The position numbers were made by a program, and so were the translations under genes. A stretch of DNA of 17,667 nucleotides from Candidatus Bathyarchaeota archaeon (GTDB lineage: Archaea > Thermoproteota > Bathyarchaeia > Bathyarchaeales > Bathycorpusculaceae): assembly GCA_030673805.1 (NCBI GenBank), contig DAOVIH010000018.1:1-17667 (forward strand), in the 5' to 3' direction. Below are positions 7,450 through 15,222 of this stretch, piece after piece. Each line of letters begins with the position of its first letter. The stretch's first letter is position 1. Under the pieces are notes generated by a model. That model searched no databases. It saw only the letters and a list, made by a program, of their open reading frames with translations, and was not told where the DNA came from.

Positions 7450-9540
7450 TCATTGAAGCTCAAGTAACTCCAACATTTTTTTGGTGTTGTTTGTAGGAGG
7501 CAGACAAATTCGATCTTTACAAACGTATGCAGTTGTTCTGCCTCCAATTTTTCGATAATCCAGGTTATCTGGTGAATAAGCTTCCTCTTCAGGGCTTTGG
7601 TGTATCACAACAAGGTTTGGCTGATAAGATTGTCTCAAAACATCTAGCATGTCCAGCAAGCCTTCCTCATTATGACTACCCACCAAAACGACGGTGTATG
7701 TAGGCCCCAAAGCGAAGTCAACCCCGAGAAGCAGAAAAGTGTGGGCTTCAGGTGTACACCTTACCTCTTCAGAAAAAACTTGGCTGGTTTTGTCAGCAAT
7801 CTCTTGAAAACTTGTATTACCAGTCAAGCGGCTCAAACGTAGAAGATTTAGCATGGCTACGGAATTGCCTGAAGGTGTCGCTCCATCTTGTACTTTCTTC
7901 AGTTTAACCAGAATTTTTTCAGCTTCTTTAGAGGTGAAATAGAAGCCGCTATCATTTTCATCCCAAAACTCCGAAATCATGATCTCCGTTAGTCTTGAAC
8001 CAGCCAGCAGATATTCCTTCTGAAAACACGCTTCATAAATTTCAATAAGGCCCCAAACCAGAAAAGCATAATCGTCCAGAAATGCAACTATAGCCTTTTC
8101 TCCTTTTGCGAAGCGGTGAAAAAGTAAACCTTTTTCTCCCCTCATATGCCCTAAAAAGAAGTCAGCAGCCCTCTTAGCGGCACTTAACCACGGTTCAACT
8201 CCAAAGACTTGACTTGCTCTCGCTAAGGCGGCGATCATTAAACCGTTCCAACTAGTCAACACTTTGTAATCCTTTTCTGGGCGAAAGCGCTTCTCTCTAG
8301 CAACATATAGAACTTCCCTGATTTTTTCCATTTTTTCGTGTAACTCAGGTTCAGCTAGTCCAAATTCTAGGGCTACCTGGCTGAATGGTTTCGCTAAGTG
8401 AAGTATATTCTTGCCGTTTCTGCTTTGTATGTGCCCATCAACATAGTTGCCCCCAAATTGAACACCAAAAATTTTTTTCGCTAGTTCAGCCTCTTTTGGA
8501 GGAAGGGTATTATTGATTTCTTTCTCAGTCCACAAGTAGTATTTCCCTTCTTTCCCTTCGCTGTCAGCGTCTTCAGAAGAAAAAAAAGTGCCTTCAGGGG
8601 AAGAAAGATCTCTCAACACGTACTCAAATATCTCAGTAACAACTTCCTTGAACTCTTCTTTTTTTGTTGCTTGATATGCTTCAGTGTAGACTGTGGCTAG
8701 CAACGCTTGATCATAAAGCATTTTTTCAAAATGTGGAATTAACCAACTTGAATCTGTAGAGTACCGGTGGAAACCAAAGCCTATTTGATCAAAGATTCCC
8801 ATTTTCCGCATAGCCTCAAGAGTTTTTTCTACCATCGTCAATGATGTTTTGTCCTTGCTCCGTTTCCAATATCTGAGAAGAAAAAGCAGTTTATGAGGCA
8901 TAGGGAATTTTGGCGCTCTTCCAAATCCTCCATTTTCCTCATCAAAACTCAGATAAAGCCTCTCGTAAGCATCGTCTAGCACGTTTTCTCCTAGTTTCCT
9001 TTCAGGTTTTCTGTCTGAAAGAGTCTCTAGTCGTTTGCTTACTTCTTTTCCGGCTGCTTCAAGCTGGGTTCTGCGTCTACTCCAAACTTCTCTAATTTGA
9101 GGTATTAGCTCAATCATGCCTACCAATCCGAACTTGTTTTTTTTAGGAATGTAGCTGGAAACAAAAAACGGGATTTTATCAGGTGTCATTATTATGTTGA
9201 GGGGCCAACCGCAGTTTTGTCCCATAACTCGGCAAACTTTCATATAGACACTGTCAATATCTGGTCTTTCTTCCCTGTCAACCTTTATGCAGACGAAAGC
9301 CTCATTCATCAAGATAGCTACTTCTTTGTCACTAAAACTTTCTTCCTCCATGACATGACACCAATGGCAGGAAGAATAACCAATTGAGAGAAAGACGGGT
9401 TTGTCTTCACTTTTCGCTCTGTCAAAAGCCTCATCACCCCAAGGATACCAATCTACTGGATTGTAGGCATGCTGGAGAAGATACGGACTCTTCTGGTCTA
9501 TCAACCGATTGGCAGGCATCTTTTCAACATTGTTTTCCAT
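7450..9540 (-). CDS. Thioredoxin-domain protein of the DUF255 family (YyaL/SPATA20-like)
   Basis: A protein of about 696 residues with the full-length DUF255 architecture. The N-terminal thioredoxin-like domain carries NRLIDQKSPYLLQHAYNPVDW, then GYSSCHWCHVMEEESF with the CxxC pair at about C58/C61 and FVCIKVDREERPDID. The remainder is the (alpha/alpha)6-barrel resembling N-acylglucosamine 2-epimerases and glycosidases, with GGFGRAPKFPMPH, PHFEKMLYDQALL and LTSWNGLMIAALARAS. Biochemical role is unknown; the family is widespread in all domains. The frame extends to a TTG at 9570, but ATG 9540 is the first ATG and fits the family's start better; an ATG seven codons further in is also possible. 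Confidence 0.9.
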   Translation of the reverse strand: MENNVEKMPANRLIDQKSPYLLQHAYNPVDWYPWGDEAFDRAKSEDKPVFLSIGYSSCHWCHVMEEESFSDKEVAILMNEAFVCIKVDREERPDIDSVYMKVCRVMGQNCGWPLNIIMTPDKIPFFVSSYIPKKNKFGLVGMIELIPQIREVWSRRRTQLEAAGKEVSKRLETLSDRKPERKLGENVLDDAYERLYLSFDEENGGFGRAPKFPMPHKLLFLLRYWKRSKDKTSLTMVEKTLEAMRKMGIFDQIGFGFHRYSTDSSWLIPHFEKMLYDQALLATVYTEAYQATKKEEFKEVVTEIFEYVLRDLSSPEGTFFSSEDADSEGKEGKYYLWTEKEINNTLPPKEAELAKKIFGVQFGGNYVDGHIQSRNGKNILHLAKPFSQVALEFGLAEPELHEKMEKIREVLYVAREKRFRPEKDYKVLTSWNGLMIAALARASQVFGVEPWLSAAKRAADFFLGHMRGEKGLLFHRFAKGEKAIVAFLDDYAFLVWGLIEIYEACFQKEYLLAGSRLTEIMISEFWDENDSGFYFTSKEAEKILVKLKKVQDGATPSGNSVAMLNLLRLSRLTGNTSFQEIADKTSQVFSEEVRCTPEAHTFLLLGVDFALGPTYTVVLVGSHNEEGLLDMLDVLRQSYQPNLVVIHQSPEEEAYSPDNLDYRKIGGRTTAYVCKDRICLPPTNNTKKMLELLELQ

Positions 9541-9917
9541 GAAAACCAACTGCAAGACTTCTTTGTCCAACTGAGATTCAAATCCAAGCTGTTATTAACG
9601 TATCTGTGAATGACCCGTATTTTTCTAATAATCACCAAACCAGCCCCCTATAATCAAGAAGCCTCTATTCACGCAGGAAACTTTTCTGCAAAAAGCGACC
9701 CTTGATATACTATCTTGAGAGCCTCTTCATCCTCTTATAGGGTTTTTGTGACCCATCAGATCCAAGTTCTGTCCCGTTTTTTCCTTTGTGGTCATTAGCC
9801 TTTTTAATTAAGCGTTTTGCTCACTACCCTCTGAATGGCTTCCTTTTTAAGATGTTTACAACACAAAGACGTATGTTTCATTTATTTCACATATATCCAT
9901 TCTTAGTAAGTATGCAA
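9541..9917. other. AT-rich divergent intergenic region
   Basis: This region lies between the divergently transcribed DUF255 gene and the glutamate-synthase-family gene. A TTAATAAC sequence near 9592-9599 (minus) could be the TATA box of the DUF255 gene. A 64-codon plus-strand frame (9786-9980) is hydrophobic by chance composition. I see no RNA gene or repeat in it. Confidence 0.45.
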
Positions 9918-9973
9918 GTTATTGCTATCAATATATCACTTACAATAGAAATATATGCAATAACGATATTGAT
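9918..9973. promoter_or_regulatory. Array of CAATA/TATTG words forming two mirrored palindromes
   Basis: GTTATTGC (9918-9925) and ATCAATAT (9927-9934) are followed by their exact reverse complements in the same order: GCAATAAC (9957-9964) and ATATTGAT (9966-9973). Seen locally, each block is itself a small dyad: TATTG-n4-CAATA on the left and CAATA-n4-TATTG on the right, with one more CAATA at 9943-9947. The cluster ends about 26 bases before the TATA box at 10000, suiting a multi-site operator for the downstream gene. The DNA is AT-rich, so some repetition is expected by chance. Confidence 0.35.
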
Positions 9974-9999
9974 TTTCTAAAAACATCTTGCTTGAAGGA

Positions 10000-10007
10000 T
10001 TAAAAAG
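10000..10007 (+). promoter_or_regulatory. TATA box ahead of the small ORF / glutamate-synthase-like gene
   Basis: TTAAAAAG predicts transcription starting near 10026-10029. That nearly coincides with the ATG at 10024 of a 40-codon frame, which would then be leaderless or nearly so, and lies about 115 bases before the main gene. Confidence 0.4.
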
Positions 10008-10023
10008 TAGGCGAAATAAGAAA

Positions 10024-10146
10024 ATGGGTGAATCTTGCAATTTTTGTGAATTTGGATTTGTTAGTGCCGCCATTTCAACAACTGGCATTAACGGAAAAAC
10101 TATGGGAAAATTGAATAGTATCTTTACGAGGAGGCGTCTATCATGA
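10024..10146 (+). CDS. Possible 40-residue CxxC leader peptide
   Basis: The frame reads MGESCNFCEFGF..., with one CxxC motif (C5, C8) and a basic end (TRRRLS). Its stop codon overlaps the next gene's start as ATGA, a classic arrangement for translational coupling, and its 3' end contains that gene's Shine-Dalgarno sequence. The TATA box at 10000 would place transcription close to its ATG. I know no family for it. The overlap and CxxC motif could be coincidental in so short a frame, so this is a proposal. Confidence 0.3.
   Translation: MGESCNFCEFGFVSAAISTTGINGKTMGKLNSIFTRRRLS
10128..10134 (+). promoter_or_regulatory. Strong ribosome binding site
   Basis: GAGGAGG lies eight bases before the ATG at 10143, one of the best Shine-Dalgarno matches in the window. 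It fixes the start of the glutamate-synthase-family gene. Confidence 0.7.
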
Positions 10147-11732
10147 ACCTTAGACAGCCAAACGCAGATGACGCAACTAGAACCTTCAACCGTTCAAAAA
10201 ATGTTGTTCCTATGTCTGGGATCTGTTCAAGATGCATAGACGGCTGTGTAGGCGGCTGTGAGATTTGGCTATCCTCATTCCGGGGTCGCGAAGTTCTGTA
10301 TCCTGGACCATTTGGCGAAATGACAGCCGGTGCAGACAAAAATTATCCAGTTGACTACTCTCATCTAAACATTCAAGGTTACGCCCAAGGTGCAAAAGGC
10401 CTTCCTGAAGGAGTTGAAGCAAACTCTGAAACAGCTCTATTCCCAAATGTGAAAACAGAAACTGAATACGGATGGGACAAAAAAGTTAAGATGCGAATAC
10501 CTATTTTCACAGGGGCATTGGGCTCCACAGAGATTGCCCGAGTGAACTGGGAACACTTTGCAATAGGGGCCGCTATTTCCGGAATCACGATTGTTTGCGG
10601 TGAAAACGTCTGTGGAATCGATCCAGAACTTGTATTGGATGCAAAAGGAAAGATCACGAAATCACCTGAAATGGATCGAAGAGTAGAAATCTACAAAAAA
10701 TTCCACGAAGGCTACGGAGAACTCCTGGTCCAGATAAACGTAGAAGATACCGGTTTTGGTGTGGCAGAATACATATCCGCTAAACATAATCTTGAAACAA
10801 TTGAACTGAAATGGGGTCAAGGCGCCAAATGCATTGGTGGCGAGATCAAAGTTAAGACATTAGATAGAGCTATTGAACTGAAAAAAAGAGGTTACATTGT
10901 TGCACCTGACCCGAGCGTTCCTGATCATCAAAAGGCTTTTGAGGATGGGGCTCTCAAAGAATTTGAAAGGCATTCTAGAGTTGGTTTTGTAACCAGAGAT
11001 GCATTTCTCCAAGAAGTAGATCGTCTGCGTGACATAGGATTCAAAAGAATCACGCTAAAAACTGGAGCCTACTCTGCAGTAGAACTTGCCATGGCCCTGC
11101 GCTACGGTGCCGAAGCAAAACTGGACCTGATCACGATAGATGGCGCTCCAGGAGGCACAGGAATGAGTCCATGGCCTATGATGAACGAATGGGGCATTCC
11201 AACATTTTATTTGCAATCTCTTGCCTACGACTTTTGCGAAAAACTCTCAGGACGAGGAATCCGAGTTCCAGATATTGCAATCGCAGGTGGGTTCTCAAGT
11301 GAAGACGGAGTTTTCAAAGCTATAGCTATGGGTGGTCCCTACATAAAAGCAGTCTGCATGGGACGAGGCTTAATGATCCCCGGAATGGTAGGCAAAAACA
11401 TAGAGAAATGGTTGCAGGAAGACAAACTGCCAAGATCAATTTCTAAATACGGGAGCAAAGTTAACGAAATATTTGTTACTTATCAAGAACTTAAAGACAA
11501 GTACCGAGGAGACATGAAACAAATACCCTTGGGCGCAGTAGCTATTTACACCTTTAGTCAGAAGCTTAAGCTAGGTCTTCAACAACTAATGGCTGGAAGC
11601 AGAAACTTTAACCTTTCAACAATATCCAGAAATGATCTTATGGCATTGACCCAAGAAGCGTCAAAGATTTCAGGAATTCCCTACGTAATGGATGCATATA
11701 GCGAAGAAGCCAACAAAATCCTAGAGGAATAA
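10143..11732 (+). CDS. FMN-binding glutamate synthase-family protein (GltB2/COG0069-like) with N-terminal Cys cluster
   Basis: A 529-residue protein with the TIM-barrel FMN domain of the glutamate synthase large subunit: IELKWGQGAKC (about 220-230), DLITIDGAPGGTGMSP (328-343) and AGGFSSEDGVFKAIAMGG (381-398), the last being the FMN phosphate-binding region. Glutamate synthase moves the glutamine amide onto 2-oxoglutarate, but the amidotransferase domain and the GXGXG domain are absent and no separate genes for them are nearby. Near the N-terminus are four cysteines, C28-x2-C31-x3-C35-x3-C39, suggesting an iron-sulfur cluster or zinc site. The real reaction may therefore differ from glutamate synthesis. 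It is followed by its own terminator and is probably monocistronic apart from the possible leader peptide. Confidence 0.82.
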   Translation: MNLRQPNADDATRTFNRSKNVVPMSGICSRCIDGCVGGCEIWLSSFRGREVLYPGPFGEMTAGADKNYPVDYSHLNIQGYAQGAKGLPEGVEANSETALFPNVKTETEYGWDKKVKMRIPIFTGALGSTEIARVNWEHFAIGAAISGITIVCGENVCGIDPELVLDAKGKITKSPEMDRRVEIYKKFHEGYGELLVQINVEDTGFGVAEYISAKHNLETIELKWGQGAKCIGGEIKVKTLDRAIELKKRGYIVAPDPSVPDHQKAFEDGALKEFERHSRVGFVTRDAFLQEVDRLRDIGFKRITLKTGAYSAVELAMALRYGAEAKLDLITIDGAPGGTGMSPWPMMNEWGIPTFYLQSLAYDFCEKLSGRGIRVPDIAIAGGFSSEDGVFKAIAMGGPYIKAVCMGRGLMIPGMVGKNIEKWLQEDKLPRSISKYGSKVNEIFVTYQELKDKYRGDMKQIPLGAVAIYTFSQKLKLGLQQLMAGSRNFNLSTISRNDLMALTQEASKISGIPYVMDAYSEEANKILEE

Positions 11733-11743
11733 CAATATAGTAC

Positions 11744-11784
11744 TTTTTTTCTCTTTTTCTTTTTCCAATCAACCAAGTTGATTG
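11744..11784 (+). terminator. T-runs and hairpin after the glutamate-synthase-like gene
   Basis: A T7 run (11744-11750) and further T-rich blocks follow the stop codon by about a dozen bases. They are followed by a perfect 7-bp hairpin, CAATCAA (11766-11772) and TTGATTG (11778-11784), with a 5-base loop. Another T5 block follows soon after. This probably ends transcription. Confidence 0.5.
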
Positions 11785-11987
11785 AAACACACCTTTTTCT
11801 CTTGTCTAATTAGAAAAAAGCGTTTAGGTAGGATCCAATTACACTTCTAGGATTCAAGTACTGTTTCGTCTTTCGCCATTTCCATACATGGTGAGACTTG
11901 TTTTCTTCCTTGGCATTATCAATAGTTATTAATACCAACTCTGCGGAATCTTTTTACCACTAATGAGCAAAGAAGTGACCGCTGTAA

Positions 11988-13559
11988 ATGGCTGACCCCT
12001 CGGGCTCAAGAGTGGTGCTAACTGCACCTGCCAGTGAAATGAGTGAGTATAATAACAGTCCATTCCATGCCTTCGTTGGTGGTTTTGCAAAGAGTATTTT
12101 TCCCCTTTGGCTATTGAGGAAGAAGGTTTATCCGCCAGTTGAACGAGATTTGGACTTCAAAGCAAAATTTGCGCCTTACGGTTTGAGGAAGGTGGAGGCT
12201 CTCCTTTTGGAGAACGGTTTTGACAAGTCTGAAATAGCGGTGGTGCACCCAGCTGATTTGGACAAGTTTGTGGGTCCCAATACAAGAGCAGTGGGTATAT
12301 CATCAATGGATCCCACAGGGATGGGGTATGTTAGCACAACCTACTCTTCCCTAGTTGGTGGAGGAGAACCCATTAACGCCATAGAATTCAAAGCCTTGTT
12401 GAACCATCGTAGCTTACAAGTATTTAAACCAAAGTTAATTGTCGGCGGTTTTGGCTCGTGGCAGTTGGAGCGGAAAAAAACTTCTGCAAGTCACGGGGTG
12501 GATTGTGTGATTATCGGGGGAAAACCCAAACCAATCATTGAAGTATTCAAAAGAGCAACTAACGGTGACCCAATCCCTAATGTGGTTAGTGCCGACAAAT
12601 ACCTTGAAGACGAAAATATCCCCACCATAAAACATGCAGCCATTCACGGTGTAGTGGAAATCTCCAAAGGATGTGGGCGAAACTGTCAATTTTGCACGAC
12701 TACCATGCAAAAAAAAGAGGATGTTCCTCTAAAGGATATCATGCGAGAGGTAGAAATAAACGTGCGCGATGGGGGATCAAATATTACTTTGGTAACTGAA
12801 GATCTATTCTTGTACGGTTCAAAAGATAGTCGTTTCAGACCAAACAAGAGCGCTATGCTAAATTTGTTAAAAAACGTAGCAGCTTATTCGGGTGTAAGGC
12901 GAATTCAACCCTCTCATATGTCCCTAGCTCCAATAGTTAGTGACCCACTTATGGTAAGAGATGCCGCTGAAATTCTGATTAATCATCATTGGTATAGTCA
13001 TGACGGAAAACCCATTGTAACTTCGGAAACAGGTATCGAAACAGGTAGCGTTCGACTAATGCAGAAGTATATGCCTGGAAAAACGTTGCCCTTTGAGCCT
13101 AAGCAATGGAAAGAGATTGTCACACAAGCTTTTGGCATCCTCAATGACAATAATTGGTACCCACTGGCTACGCTAATCGTCGGGTTGCCAGGCGAAAACG
13201 AGGAAGATGTGGCAGATACGCTTGAACTGATGGATGAATTGAAAGATTTCAATGCTTTTTATGTGCCTCTGTTTTTTGTTCCTCTGGAAAACTGCTTGTT
13301 AATGCACAAGCCAGGAACTGAGGTTGCCTCTCTTAACCAGATCCGTTGGGAATTCCTTGCCCGTTGTTGGGAATACAACGTTAAGATTTGGAAAGATACC
13401 TTTCTTGGAGACAAGATACCTAACCCTTTTTTGTCCAAAGTTGCCAAACACACTGCAATTCCGTTTGCTGCCAAAATAGCCCAGGCGTATTATAGATTCA
13501 AAGGTTTTGAAGCGATGGGAAATGCAATCTGGGCAATGTCTAAAATGGTGGACTCCTAG
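11988..13559 (+). CDS. B12-binding-domain radical SAM protein
   Basis: A 523-residue protein. The first roughly 200 residues form a cobalamin-binding-like Rossmann region (AVGISSMDPTGMG at 101-113, KLIVGGFGSW at 149-158, VDCVIIGG at 171-178) but lack the DxHxxG motif. The radical SAM core follows, with the 4Fe-4S motif CGRNCQFC (C229, C233, C236), the SETGIETGS segment near 346-354 and TLIVGLPGENEED near 395-407. Such enzymes use S-adenosylmethionine to start radical methylations or rearrangements; substrate is unknown here. A TTTTTA box (11951-11956) about 34 bases upstream implies a very short leader. It may be separate from mtnP downstream, which has its own promoter. Confidence 0.87.
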   Translation: MADPSGSRVVLTAPASEMSEYNNSPFHAFVGGFAKSIFPLWLLRKKVYPPVERDLDFKAKFAPYGLRKVEALLLENGFDKSEIAVVHPADLDKFVGPNTRAVGISSMDPTGMGYVSTTYSSLVGGGEPINAIEFKALLNHRSLQVFKPKLIVGGFGSWQLERKKTSASHGVDCVIIGGKPKPIIEVFKRATNGDPIPNVVSADKYLEDENIPTIKHAAIHGVVEISKGCGRNCQFCTTTMQKKEDVPLKDIMREVEINVRDGGSNITLVTEDLFLYGSKDSRFRPNKSAMLNLLKNVAAYSGVRRIQPSHMSLAPIVSDPLMVRDAAEILINHHWYSHDGKPIVTSETGIETGSVRLMQKYMPGKTLPFEPKQWKEIVTQAFGILNDNNWYPLATLIVGLPGENEEDVADTLELMDELKDFNAFYVPLFFVPLENCLLMHKPGTEVASLNQIRWEFLARCWEYNVKIWKDTFLGDKIPNPFLSKVAKHTAIPFAAKIAQAYYRFKGFEAMGNAIWAMSKMVDS

Positions 13560-13702
13560 CCCTTCTGATCCTTCGAGGCATTACCGTTTATTGAAAAGGA
13601 AGAAATTGTGCTCAGCTTTGCGGCCATTGTCTGTTCGCATGGGGGTCACTCGCGTTCTCGTTTTTCCTAGTTGGCTTATCCAGTTTCTTTGGCACGTTAT
13701 TC

Positions 13703-13708
13703 TTATAA
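13703..13708 (+). promoter_or_regulatory. TATA box of mtnP (leaderless transcript)
   Basis: TTATAA is centred about 27 bases before the ATG at 13733, so transcription should start at or within a base or two of the ATG. No Shine-Dalgarno sequence precedes the gene, which agrees with a leaderless mRNA. Confidence 0.6.
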
Positions 13709-13732
13709 GCCCATTTGGCAGAGTAGGTTTTC

Positions 13733-14518
13733 ATGCAAGCTGAAATAGGAATAATCGGTGGAACAGGACTTTATGATCCCAACTTGTTCAAGAGCGTTGA
13801 GGATGTAGAGGTGGAAACTCCTTATGGTTTACCTTCTGACTCAATCCAAATTGGAGAACTGAACGGAAAGCGAGTAGCCTTTGTAGCACGCCATTCAAGA
13901 AAACACACAATACGGCCAACTGACGTCAATTCAAGAGCAAATATTTTTGCTTTGAAGAGTATTGGAGTTAGAAGAATACTTGCACCTGCCGCTGTTGGTT
14001 CATTGCGAGAAGAACTTAGACCAGGCGATGTGGTATTTGTTGACCAGTTTATTGATAGAACTACCCGAAGAGAACAGTCATTCTATACTGGTCGTGAAGT
14101 TTGCCACATATCAGTAGCTGAACCGATGTGTCCCGAGCTGAGAAGAATCTTAATTGGCGCTGCTGAAACTTTGAATATTAATGCCCACAATAACGGAACC
14201 TACGTTTGCATTGAAGGGCCAAGGTTTTCAACCAAGGCAGAATCCAAAATGTTCAGAATGTGGGGGGCTGACATTGTAGGTATGACTCTTGTTCCAGAAT
14301 GTGTTCTTGCTCGAGAGGCCGAGATTTGCTATTCTTCAATAGCCACCGTAACTGACTATGATGTTTGGAAGGATCAACCTGTGAGTGCTGACGAAGTAGT
14401 CAAGATTATGAGCGCTAACATAGAAAAAGTAAAAAGGATAATCATCGAGGCGATATCTAGAATGCCCGCGGAGTGTCTTTGCGAGTGCAGGAGCGCTTTG
14501 AAAACGGCACTTATCTAA
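13733..14518 (+). CDS. mtnP: S-methyl-5'-thioadenosine phosphorylase
   Basis: A 261-residue member of the PNP/MTAP family. It splits methylthioadenosine with phosphate into adenine and methylthioribose 1-phosphate, recycling the by-product of polyamine synthesis and radical or methyl-transfer chemistry. Visible are GIIGGTGLY (6-14), RHSRKH (53-58), EGPRFST (161-167), VGMTLVPE (182-189) and TDYD (207-210); the Asp residues there favour 6-amino purines, hence MTA rather than inosine or guanosine. The C-terminus carries C248-x-C250-x-C252, recalling the CXC disulfide motif of thermophilic archaeal MTAP II and PNP. The next gene, apt, consumes the adenine and starts 32 bases downstream. Some relatives are MTI phosphorylases, so the substrate is likely, not certain. 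Confidence 0.9.
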   Translation: MQAEIGIIGGTGLYDPNLFKSVEDVEVETPYGLPSDSIQIGELNGKRVAFVARHSRKHTIRPTDVNSRANIFALKSIGVRRILAPAAVGSLREELRPGDVVFVDQFIDRTTRREQSFYTGREVCHISVAEPMCPELRRILIGAAETLNINAHNNGTYVCIEGPRFSTKAESKMFRMWGADIVGMTLVPECVLAREAEICYSSIATVTDYDVWKDQPVSADEVVKIMSANIEKVKRIIIEAISRMPAECLCECRSALKTALI

Positions 14519-14550
14519 ACAGGAATAATGAGATATAGGCGGGTTTGTAA

Positions 14551-15075
14551 TTGGATCTTAAATCAAGGATTAGACGGATACCCGAATTTAAGGGCGTAAT
14601 CTTTTGGGACATAACCCCACTATTGAAAGACAAAGTTGCTTTTAGAGAATGTGTAACAAAGATGGCAGACCATTACCGTGAAAAGGAGATTGACGTTATT
14701 GTTTCGAATGAGGCTCGTGGGTTCATATTTGGCTCAGCACTAGCCTTTGAGCTTGGAGTGGGGTTTGTGCCTATTCGAAAAAAGGGGAAGTTGCCTTCAC
14801 AAACAGTAGCCTTAACTTATGAAAAAGAGTACGAAGCAGACACTATTGAAATCCACAAAGATTCCATAGAGCCAGGCCAAAAGGTTTTGTTAATTGATGA
14901 TTTGTTGGCAACTGGGGGGACGATTAAAGCTAACATTGAACTGGTTGAGAAACTTGGTGGAGAAATAGTTGGTGTTGGCTTCCTCATAGAACTGTGTTAT
15001 CTTCAAGGTAGAAAAACTATAGGAGACAAATGCGAAGTATTCTCGCTGCTAAGCTGCAAGACCACTGATGGATAG
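14551..15075 (+). CDS. apt: Adenine phosphoribosyltransferase
   Basis: A 174-residue purine phosphoribosyltransferase that joins adenine and PRPP to give AMP. FWDITPLL (18-25) and SNEARGFIFG (52-61) are APRT-specific, RKKGKLP (76-82) is the conserved flexible-loop region, and the PRPP-binding loop VLLIDDLLATGGT is at 112-124. Length is normal for APRT. The start is TTG with a GGCGGG element upstream; no in-frame ATG is available. It follows mtnP by 32 bases on the same strand, and the two enzymes form a direct salvage route from methylthioadenosine to AMP, so co-transcription is very likely. Confidence 0.92.
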   Translation: MDLKSRIRRIPEFKGVIFWDITPLLKDKVAFRECVTKMADHYREKEIDVIVSNEARGFIFGSALAFELGVGFVPIRKKGKLPSQTVALTYEKEYEADTIEIHKDSIEPGQKVLLIDDLLATGGTIKANIELVEKLGGEIVGVGFLIELCYLQGRKTIGDKCEVFSLLSCKTTDG

Positions 15076-15222
15076 TTCCAATCCTTTTTCTTTAATGCCC
15101 GCTTGGGGACAAAACGGAGAATTCACTTTGGTCCGGAATAAAGATCTAGCTTGCATACCTGTTGGTAGATTCTCGTTATGTGGTTTTCCTGTATTTGTTT
15201 AAAGTCACCAAAAGCTAATGCA

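Noticed and set aside
9786..9980. 64-codon plus-strand frame
   Set aside because: Hydrophobic by base composition, and it runs through the mirrored palindromes; no start signals.
13507..13743. 78-codon plus-strand frame
   Set aside because: Overlaps the end of the radical SAM gene and the mtnP promoter; composition not protein-like.
13733..14518. Purine nucleoside phosphorylase instead of MTA phosphorylase
   Set aside because: The TDYD motif and the RFSTKAES segment fit MTAP; inosine/guanosine PNPs carry Asn in place of the key Asp.
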